From Thaumarchaeota archaeon S13 (GTDB lineage Archaea; Thermoproteota; Nitrososphaeria; Nitrososphaerales; Nitrosopumilaceae), in the NCBI GenBank assembly GCA_003724275.1, contig RHFA01000110.1, positions 1 through 5,047 of the forward strand: a DNA stretch of 5,047 bases, written 5' to 3'. The position numbers were made by a program, and so were the translations under genes. Below are positions 1 through 4,574 of the stretch, piece by piece. Position 1 is the first letter of the stretch. Each line of letters starts with the position of its first letter. The notes below the pieces were generated by a model. The model was not told the origin of the DNA. It worked only from the letters and a program-made list of their open reading frames with translations, and ran no database searches.

Positions 1-187
1 AGAACCTCCCGGCGTTGGGGCGCATCCTGGCAGATGCCGCCAGGACATCGCCCGCAATGCGCAGGTGCACCCCGACCGACTTGCCATGGCCTGCATCATG
101 CCGCGCACGGGCGCCCTTGGATATGCCAGTTGACTTGCCAGGCGCCCCAGGCGCCCCTGCTCCACCGCGCATGGCACGGGCCTCGCG
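1..187. other. Unresolved left-edge segment downstream of mptE
   Basis: No gene could be assigned here. Several frames are open to the window edge. On the minus strand an ATG at 172, 15 bases after the mptE stop and in the same frame, opens 57 codons (begins MRGGAGAPGAPGKS). On the plus strand one frame ends at a TGA at 131-133 and another at a TAG at 189-191. Counting A/T by codon phase across the segment gives a nearly flat distribution (17, 18, 20), so none of the frames shows the third-position GC enrichment of the other genes. The minus frame could be the start of a gene co-transcribed with mptE, and the plus frames could be the tail of a convergent gene. I recognise none of the peptides. 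Confidence 0.3.
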
Positions 188-931
188 CTAGCCGCCGAGG
201 ACGGCGCCGAGACCCGCGGCGCGCACGCGCGCAAACCCGTCCACCCTGCCGGACGCCGTGTAGAGGGCGCTGCGGCGCGCCATGCGTGGCGCGGCCCACT
301 CTAGGAGCGCGCGCGCGCGGCGCAGCTTTTTGGCCTTTGTGCGCCGCTCGGCGGCACGCGTGCGCGACGCCGAGCCGATCCTCCCAAAGTCCATCCCTAG
401 CAGCACGATGCTGCGGGCGCGCAGGGCCGAGGCCATAAAGACGCACCTGTCCCCGTCGGTAAACCCCCCAAAGTTGCGCAGGCCCGCGACGGGCCGGCCC
501 TGCGTCGTCCCGACGACCCTGCCAAAGCCGGCGGCCATGCGCAGCGAGCCGGCATTGTCGCCGTGCGCGTGGACCACCATGACAGCGCCGGACCGCGCCG
601 CGGCCCGCAGGGCCTGCGCGTCGCCGTCGAGGTCCGTGACGACGGCGTCGACGCGCATCCGCCTGCGGACGAGCTCGGCGACGGCACCGTCGGCGGCCAC
701 GCGCGCGGCCTGCGGGTGGCGGGCCATTACCCCGGCGCCGGCGCGGATCGACGGGCCGGATCCCAGCACGAGGACGTCCCTGTCCGCCAAGAGGCCCTCG
801 AGGCGGCCCATGGCCGAGCGCCCGCGCAGGACGGCCCCCAGGGCCCGCGCCGCGGCCGCATCGGCCCTCCGGCTGTACCCAAACTCGGCGAGTATCTCGC
901 CATACCTCTCATACCACCCCCGCGGCGCCAC
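188..931 (-). CDS. mptE: 6-hydroxymethyl-7,8-dihydropterin pyrophosphokinase, archaeal MptE type (COG1634/DUF115-like)
   Basis: Archaeal enzyme that transfers pyrophosphate from ATP to 6-hydroxymethyl-7,8-dihydropterin, giving the activated pterin used by dihydropteroate synthase. It is unrelated to bacterial FolK. The 247-aa product carries the family's motif series: GSGPS at 57-61, ADGA at 80-83, TDLDGD at 99-104, HAHGDN at 121-126, NFGGFTDGDR at 153-162 and LLGMDFG at 177-183. The Asp- and His-rich motifs are likely metal and nucleotide ligands (inference). A basic Arg/Lys-rich stretch follows at about 190-207. No signal peptide or membrane segment is seen, so it is cytosolic. The start is GTG at 931, chosen because a TATA-like element lies about 27 bp upstream and no good Shine-Dalgarno is present. 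The stop is TAG. The gene is divergent from the DHPS-family gene at 967, the next step of the same pathway, which strengthens the call. Confidence 0.9.
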   Translation of the reverse strand: MAPRGWYERYGEILAEFGYSRRADAAAARALGAVLRGRSAMGRLEGLLADRDVLVLGSGPSIRAGAGVMARHPQAARVAADGAVAELVRRRMRVDAVVTDLDGDAQALRAAARSGAVMVVHAHGDNAGSLRMAAGFGRVVGTTQGRPVAGLRNFGGFTDGDRCVFMASALRARSIVLLGMDFGRIGSASRTRAAERRTKAKKLRRARALLEWAAPRMARRSALYTASGRVDGFARVRAAGLGAVLGG

Positions 932-936
932 ACCAC

Positions 937-945
937 TAAAATAAA
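937..945 (+). promoter_or_regulatory. TATA-like box for the folP-type gene
   Basis: An A/T-only element, TAAAATAAA, stands out in GC-rich surroundings. Its centre (about 941) is 26 bp before the GTG at 967, the spacing expected from an archaeal TATA box to a transcript that begins at the start codon. It lies in the 35-bp gap shared with the divergent mptE. The call rests on sequence and spacing only. Confidence 0.5.
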
Positions 946-955
946 GGGGCCCCCT

Positions 956-961
956 CTTAAA
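956..961 (-). promoter_or_regulatory. TATA-like box for mptE
   Basis: On the minus strand this reads TTTAAG within gggTTTAAGagg. Its centre is about 27 bp upstream of the mptE GTG at 931, which fits a leaderless archaeal promoter. It is weaker than the amoC and guaB boxes. A second AT-rich string (TTTATTTTA, 937-945) lies too close to the start to be the TATA box for mptE and is better assigned to the opposite gene. Confidence 0.42.
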
Positions 962-966
962 CCCTC

Positions 967-1821
967 GTGGTGGCGCTGGGCGGCGTGCGCCTCGGGGGCC
1001 CCGGCCCTCCGAGGCTGGTGGGCATACTCAACGCGAGCCCCGAGTCGTTCCTGGCCTCCTCGGTGAGGGCCACGCCCGGGGCCGTCGCCGCCGCGGCGGC
1101 GCGGATGGAGGCCGAGGGGGCCGACATCATCGACATTGGGGCAATGTCCACCGCGCCGTACGCCGCGACGGCGGTCCCAGAGCGCGTCGAGGCGGCCCGC
1201 CTCCGCATGGCCGTGCGCGCCGCGGCACGCTCGACGGGCCTGCCCATATCGGCGGACACGTCCAGGGCCCCCGCCGCCGAGGCGGCGCTGGAGGAGGGCG
1301 CGGCCATCATCAACGACGTCACGGGCCTCAACGGCGACGCGCGCATGGCCGGCGTCCTCTCGCGCCGCTCGCCCTCGCTCGTCCTCTGCGCGCACTCGCC
1401 GTCCCCCGTGGGGGCCGGCGACCCAGTCTCGCAGGCCGCCAGGCTCCTCTCGCGCAGCGTTCGCAGGGCCGCCTCGCTCGGCGTGCCCCCGTCTCGCGTG
1501 GCCGCCGATCCGGCGATCGGCTTTTTCAGGAGGTCCGGGAGGGGCCGCCTGTTCACGCGCTCGGCCATGGACTGGGCCGCCAGGGACCTCCTCGTCCTGT
1601 CCGGCCTGCGCGCCCTGCGCGCGGCCCTCCCCTGCGAGGTCCTCGTCTCGGCCTCAAACAAGTCCTTCCTGGGGCGCCTCATGGGGGGCGCCGCGCCGGA
1701 GGAGCGCCTTCCGGCCTCCCTGGCCGCCGAGGTCGTCGCAGCGGCCAATGGGGCAGCTGCCATACGCACGCACAACGTTGCGCAGACGCGCGCGGCCCTG
1801 GAGGCCCTGCGGCACGCCTAA
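967..1821 (+). CDS. folP: Dihydropteroate synthase family protein (pterin-binding TIM barrel)
   Basis: Expected to condense the MptE product with an arylamine (p-aminobenzoate or a derivative) in reduced-pterin cofactor synthesis. The 284-aa protein follows the DHPS barrel throughout: GILNASPESF (19-28), GADIIDIGAMSTAP (51-64), ISADTS (94-99), IINDVTGL (114-121), DPAIGF (181-186), ASNKSFLG (229-236) and IRTHNV (266-271). Pterin and pyrophosphate residues known from E. coli DHPS are matched by N22, D56, D97, N116, D181, K232, R267 and H269. Departures are notable: the loop-2 Arg of ESTRPG is Ala63, the Glu of that motif is Met60, and SRKS reads SNKS. This may mean a modified acceptor or a diverged archaeal subfamily (inference). 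The start is GTG 967; GTG 970 is an in-frame alternative. The gene is divergent from mptE and ends in TAA within a palindrome. Confidence 0.85.
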   Translation: MVALGGVRLGGPGPPRLVGILNASPESFLASSVRATPGAVAAAAARMEAEGADIIDIGAMSTAPYAATAVPERVEAARLRMAVRAAARSTGLPISADTSRAPAAEAALEEGAAIINDVTGLNGDARMAGVLSRRSPSLVLCAHSPSPVGAGDPVSQAARLLSRSVRRAASLGVPPSRVAADPAIGFFRRSGRGRLFTRSAMDWAARDLLVLSGLRALRAALPCEVLVSASNKSFLGRLMGGAAPEERLPASLAAEVVAAANGAAAIRTHNVAQTRAALEALRHA

Positions 1822-1845
1822 TGCTATACATTAATGGTTAGCATT
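1820..1845. repeat. 26-bp imperfect palindrome overlapping the folP stop
   Basis: Outer arms AATGCTA (1820-1826) and TAGCATT (1839-1845) are perfect complements. The centre CATTAATG (1829-1836) is itself palindromic and shares the same axis (1832.5), so 22 of 26 positions pair, with two mismatched pairs between. It begins inside the TAA stop of the folP-type gene and is AT-rich against GC-rich flanks. It could be an operator for a dimeric regulator acting on amoC, or a hairpin at the end of the upstream mRNA. No T-run follows, which argues against a standard terminator. Confidence 0.55.
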
Positions 1846-2002
1846 GTGGCGCCTCAAAAATGCCCGAAATATCTGCCCACATTTGGCACAAAAACCCGCG
1901 ATTATCCGGCAAAAAGGCCAAAAATGTGCCACCTTTTGTGCGCAGGCCGCCCCCCAAAAAACACCCTAGTTATATAGGAGATCGACGCATAGGTATCCAA
2001 CA
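1822..2002 (+). promoter_or_regulatory. amoC upstream regulatory region
   Basis: This 181-bp gap holds no credible ORF or tRNA and is much more AT-rich than its surroundings. It contains A- or T-tracts at 1856-1860, 1867-1869, 1882-1884, 1890-1894, 1911-1915, 1920-1924, 1934-1937 and 1956-1961, several of them roughly one or two helical turns apart. Inverted repeats are TGGCACA (1884-1890) with TGTGCCA (1925-1931), and GCACAAAA (1886-1893) with TTTTGTGC (1934-1941). The small amoX gene that usually precedes amoC in marine relatives is not found here. A regulatory role is inferred from position and structure. Confidence 0.55.
1971..1976 (+). promoter_or_regulatory. TATA box of amoC
   Basis: A clean TATATA lies within agtTATATAggag, with an A6 tract about 10 bp upstream that may contribute to the BRE region. 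Its centre is near 1973, predicting a transcription start around 2000, only a few bases before the amoC ATG at 2003. The message would therefore be effectively leaderless. No Shine-Dalgarno sequence precedes the ATG (cataggtatccaaca), which agrees. Confidence 0.75.
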
Positions 2003-2566
2003 ATGGCACAAATGCCGGCACTGATCCCAAAAGAGGTCGAGATCCAGAGGCTCAAAAAGATCTGGCTCATCGTCATCGCCATGGGATCCACCGCAGCATC
2101 TGTCGAAGTGGACAACTTTGTAGACGGGTCACTGCACCAGACATCGATTAGGGACAGCGCGTTCACGCCTGCCCACTGGTGGCTCTACTCGCACTTTGTC
2201 GCCCTTCCCCTGGGATGGGGCGCGGCTGCGATCTACGACAGGAAGGTTCCCGTCCTTAGGGGCCCCAACAACTCGATAAACACCGGGCTAAAGATGACCA
2301 TTCTGGGTTATCTCGCCACGATGTTCACGATAGGGGTCAACGAGATGTGGCACTTTTGGTTCGTCGAGGAGATATTTGCGGTGCCAAACCACTGGATGTT
2401 CAACATGGGCGTCGTCGTGGCGTTCATGGGCGCACTGGCCTACGTGGTCAGGGTCTATGCTAGGCTCGTCGAGCTTGGCGCCGAGACTCCAGGAGAAAAC
2501 CCCTATGTTGCCGAGATGTACAAGATGGCCCTCGAGGGCAAGCTGTACAGCCGGTCAATCCCATAG
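2003..2566 (+). CDS. amoC: Archaeal ammonia monooxygenase subunit C
   Basis: Membrane subunit of the copper ammonia monooxygenase that oxidises ammonia to hydroxylamine. The 187-aa length is typical of archaeal AmoC. Hydrophobic segments lie at about 20-34, 59-78, 98-113 and 131-152. D41, H45 and H58 reproduce the D-x3-H-x12-H spacing of the PmoC CuC copper site. N113 and H117, with H130 downstream, resemble the second (CuD) site, though the last spacing is one residue shorter than I recall for Methylococcus PmoC. The GPNNSINTG and VNEMWHFW stretches are strongly archaeal in character. Arginine is AGG in six of seven cases, whereas neighbouring genes favour CGC, suggesting distinct codon selection. 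The gene stands alone, with its own TATA box upstream and a hairpin/T-run terminator downstream. amoA and amoB are not in the window. The start is the ATG at 2003, supported by the promoter spacing. Confidence 0.97.
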   Translation: MAQMPALIPKEVEIQRLKKIWLIVIAMGSTAASVEVDNFVDGSLHQTSIRDSAFTPAHWWLYSHFVALPLGWGAAAIYDRKVPVLRGPNNSINTGLKMTILGYLATMFTIGVNEMWHFWFVEEIFAVPNHWMFNMGVVVAFMGALAYVVRVYARLVELGAETPGENPYVAEMYKMALEGKLYSRSIP

Positions 2567-2579
2567 GAGGCCAAATTGT

Positions 2580-2604
2580 GCGGCCTTTCAGGCCGCTTTT
2601 TCTT
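2580..2604 (+). terminator. Hairpin plus T-run terminator of amoC
   Basis: A perfect 7-bp stem, GCGGCCT (2580-2586) and AGGCCGC (2590-2596), closes a 3-base TTC loop and is followed at once by TTTTTCTT (2597-2604). It begins 13 bases after the amoC TAG. Archaeal termination mainly needs the T-run, and the GC stem makes this resemble a bacterial intrinsic terminator. It should end amoC transcripts before guaB, which has its own promoter 50 bp further on. Confidence 0.8.
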
Positions 2605-2650
2605 GTCTCGCCCCAGCGGGCCGTGCGCGCCGCCGCGCAGCCCGCAAAAG

Positions 2651-2657
2651 CTTATAA
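2651..2657 (+). promoter_or_regulatory. TATA box of guaB
   Basis: CTTATAA is preceded by GCAAAAG, an A-rich stretch in the BRE position. Its centre near 2654 lies 27-30 bp before the TTG at 2684, predicting a leaderless transcript starting at or just before that codon. It decides the guaB start against a TTG at 2576, which lies upstream of this promoter. Confidence 0.7.
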
Positions 2658-2683
2658 CGAAACGCGCCGCGCGCGCGCGGGGC

Positions 2684-4114
2684 TTGGCGGAGATAAGGGA
2701 GGGCCTGACCTTTGATGACGTGCTGCTCGTGCCGAAATACTCGGACATCGCGAGCCGCTCGCAGGTGAGCCTGCGCACGCGCATCTCGCGCAACATCGAG
2801 GCGAGCCTGCCGCTCATATCGGCAAACATGGACACGGTCACCGAGCACGCCATGGCCGTGACGATGGCCCGCGAGGGCGGGATTGGCATCGTCCACCGCT
2901 TTCTGGGAATGCGCGAGCAGGCCGACGAGATACTAAAGGTAAAGAGGTCAGGCAGCGTCATGGTCGAGAACCCCTACACGATATCGCCGGACCAGTCGAT
3001 CGCCGACGCGCTGGCCTACGAGCGCGACATGGGCGTCTCTGGCCTCCTCGTCACCGAGGGCGACTCGCGGAGGCTCGTAGGCGTGATAACAGAGCGCGAC
3101 ATTGTCTTTGCGCCCGACCGCGGCGCGCGCGTGCGCGACGTGATGACGACTGACCTCGTGACGGGGAGCGCGGGCATTGGCCTCGAGGAGGCAAAGCGCA
3201 TACTCCACGACAACCGCATAGAAAAGCTGCCCCTCGTCGATGCCGAGGGCCGCGTGACGGGCCTCGTGACGAGCACGGACATACTCGACGCCGAGGCGTA
3301 CCCCGACGCGTCAAAGGACAAAAAGGGCAGGCCGCTTGTCGGCGCGGCCGTCGGCGTCAAGGACGACTATATGGACCGCGCCGAGGCGCTCCTCGGCGCC
3401 GGCGCCGACGTCATCGTCGTTGACATCGCGCACGGCCACAGCGAGAACGCGCTGTCGGCGGTCCGCAGCCTGCGCAGGGCGTTTGGCGACGCCGAGATCA
3501 TCGCCGGCAACGTCGCGACGGCCGCCGGCGCCGAGGACCTCATAAAGGCCGGAGTCGACGCCGTCAAGGTCGGCGTGGGGTCGGGGTCCATCTGCATAAC
3601 GCGCGTCATTACGGGATCCGGAGTGCCGCAGCTAAGCGCCGTCATGGACTGCGCGGCCGTCGCGCGCGACCACGGCATACCCGTGATATCCGACGGCGGC
3701 ACGCGCACGTCCGGCGACGTCACAAAGGCCCTCGCCGCCGGCGCGTCGGCAGTCATGCTCGGCGGCATGCTAGGCGGAACCGACGAGTCGCCCGGCACCG
3801 TCATCACAAAGGACTCAAAGCGCTTCAAGGTGTACCGCGGCATGGCCTCGCTCGCCGCGTCGATGGGCAGGCGCGCAAAGGAGGGCCGTGTCGAGGACGA
3901 CATCAACGACTATGTCGCCGAGGGCGTCGAGGCCCTCGTCCCATACAGGGGCAGCGTGAGGGAGATACTCGCGCAGCTCTCCGGCGGGGTCCGCTCTGGC
4001 CTCAGCTATTGCGGCGCGCACGACATTGCGCAGCTGCAGCGCAACGCCGAGTTTGTCAGGATGTCGAGGGCCGGCTTTGCCGAGAGCCAGCCCCACGACG
4101 TGGCGGTGGTGTGA
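2684..4114 (+). CDS. guaB: Inosine-5'-monophosphate dehydrogenase
   Basis: Oxidises IMP to XMP with NAD+, the committed step of GMP synthesis, in the cytosol. From TTG 2684 the protein has 476 residues, normal for a CBS-containing IMPDH. It begins with [16 protein letters not shown] (6-21), then [10 protein letters not shown] (45-54), two CBS domains at about 92-145 and 151-205, the NAD-side motif DIAHGHS (247-253), GNVAT (275-279), and the catalytic loop [11 protein letters not shown] with nucleophile Cys304. IMP-phosphate motifs SDGGTR (336-341) and YRGMAS (384-389) follow. Oddities: the loop reads SGSICITR rather than PGSICTTR, GS near 361 is GG, and the flap (about 390-413) lacks an obvious Arg-Tyr dyad. 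An in-frame TTG at 2576 would add 36 residues, but that stretch spans the amoC terminator and guaB TATA box. The next gene starts one base after the TGA. Confidence 0.93.
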   Translation: MAEIREGLTFDDVLLVPKYSDIASRSQVSLRTRISRNIEASLPLISANMDTVTEHAMAVTMAREGGIGIVHRFLGMREQADEILKVKRSGSVMVENPYTISPDQSIADALAYERDMGVSGLLVTEGDSRRLVGVITERDIVFAPDRGARVRDVMTTDLVTGSAGIGLEEAKRILHDNRIEKLPLVDAEGRVTGLVTSTDILDAEAYPDASKDKKGRPLVGAAVGVKDDYMDRAEALLGAGADVIVVDIAHGHSENALSAVRSLRRAFGDAEIIAGNVATAAGAEDLIKAGVDAVKVGVGSGSICITRVITGSGVPQLSAVMDCAAVARDHGIPVISDGGTRTSGDVTKALAAGASAVMLGGMLGGTDESPGTVITKDSKRFKVYRGMASLAASMGRRAKEGRVEDDINDYVAEGVEALVPYRGSVREILAQLSGGVRSGLSYCGAHDIAQLQRNAEFVRMSRAGFAESQPHDVAVV

Positions 4115-4115
4115 G

Positions 4116-4574
4116 ATGGCCTCAAAAAGGGCGATAATCGGGACCATAATAGGCGCGGTGATACTTGCCATCGGCGCCGCCTCGCTCGTCTCAAACCTGG
4201 GCCTGCGCGAGTTTGCCATCGACGACACGTACGCCGCCGGCGCGCCCATCCCGCCCTATTCGCTCTCCGCGCCCGGGGGGACGGTCCAGAGGCTAGAGGT
4301 CGCCGCCTCCTCCTTTGAGGCCAGGCTCACGACGCCAGAGGGCGGCACGCGCGCCTCCTCGCACGAGGGGCCGGAGGCCATCGAGTGGGAGCATGGGCCC
4401 TCCGGCGAGTCTGTCCTCGTGATAGAGTCGGCCTCCGAGGTATCGGTCCGCGGCACGCTCTACTCGCAGGCCGACCCGATATTTTTGGCGTACGACGGGT
4501 TTGTGATGATATCGGGCCTCGTGATAATGGGCTTTAGCGCGGGGTTTGGCCGGCGCAGGCCGCGCGGGTTCTAG
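4116..4574 (+). CDS. Two-TM membrane protein of unknown function, downstream of guaB
   Basis: I do not recognise a characterised family. The 152-aa product has a basic start (MASKR), a hydrophobic segment at about 6-27, a central polar region at about 31-118 rich in Glu, Ser, Thr, Gly and Pro with beta-like stretches (VQRLEVAASSFEARL, SVLVIESASEVSVRG), a second hydrophobic segment at about 121-144, and a short Arg-rich tail (GRRRPRGF). The likely topology is both ends in the cytosol with the central domain outside (inference from flanking positive charges). The ATG at 4116 is one base after the guaB TGA, implying co-transcription and possibly coupled translation. A longer in-frame start at 4026 lies wholly within guaB and is rejected. 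The TAG stop overlaps the convergent pheA stop. Codon use matches the neighbours, which supports a real gene. Confidence 0.8.
   Translation: MASKRAIIGTIIGAVILAIGAASLVSNLGLREFAIDDTYAAGAPIPPYSLSAPGGTVQRLEVAASSFEARLTTPEGGTRASSHEGPEAIEWEHGPSGESVLVIESASEVSVRGTLYSQADPIFLAYDGFVMISGLVIMGFSAGFGRRRPRGF

Noticed and set aside
34..446. Overlapping plus and minus open frames near the left end (34-438 plus, 96-446 minus)
   Set aside because: Both run through the mptE 3' end in other frames and are Arg/Ala/Pro-rich without recognisable motifs.
563..1066. Long plus-strand open frame antisense to mptE and crossing into folP
   Set aside because: It covers the mptE coding strand with its intact motifs, spans the divergent promoters and has a low-complexity translation. 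It is a shadow of GC-rich coding DNA.
957..1775. Long minus-strand open frame antisense to the DHPS-family gene
   Set aside because: The translation is low-complexity Ala/Arg-rich, while the opposite strand carries every DHPS motif in order.
1822..2002. Possible tRNA, small RNA gene or amoX-like ORF in the folP-amoC gap
   Set aside because: No cloverleaf, no conserved T-loop sequence and no hydrophobic short ORF was seen. The repeats and TATA box fit a promoter region better.
2576..2683. 36-residue N-terminal extension of guaB from TTG 2576
   Set aside because: It overlaps the amoC terminator hairpin and the guaB TATA box, and IMPDH homology begins just after the TTG at 2684.
3367..3906. 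Long minus-strand open frame antisense to guaB
   Set aside because: It is a GC-driven shadow of the guaB catalytic domain, with no recognisable protein features or start signals.
4026..4115. Upstream in-frame ATG for the membrane protein at 4026
   Set aside because: The added 30 residues lie entirely within guaB in another frame, have no hydrophobic or conserved character, and the ATG at 4116 directly follows the guaB stop.
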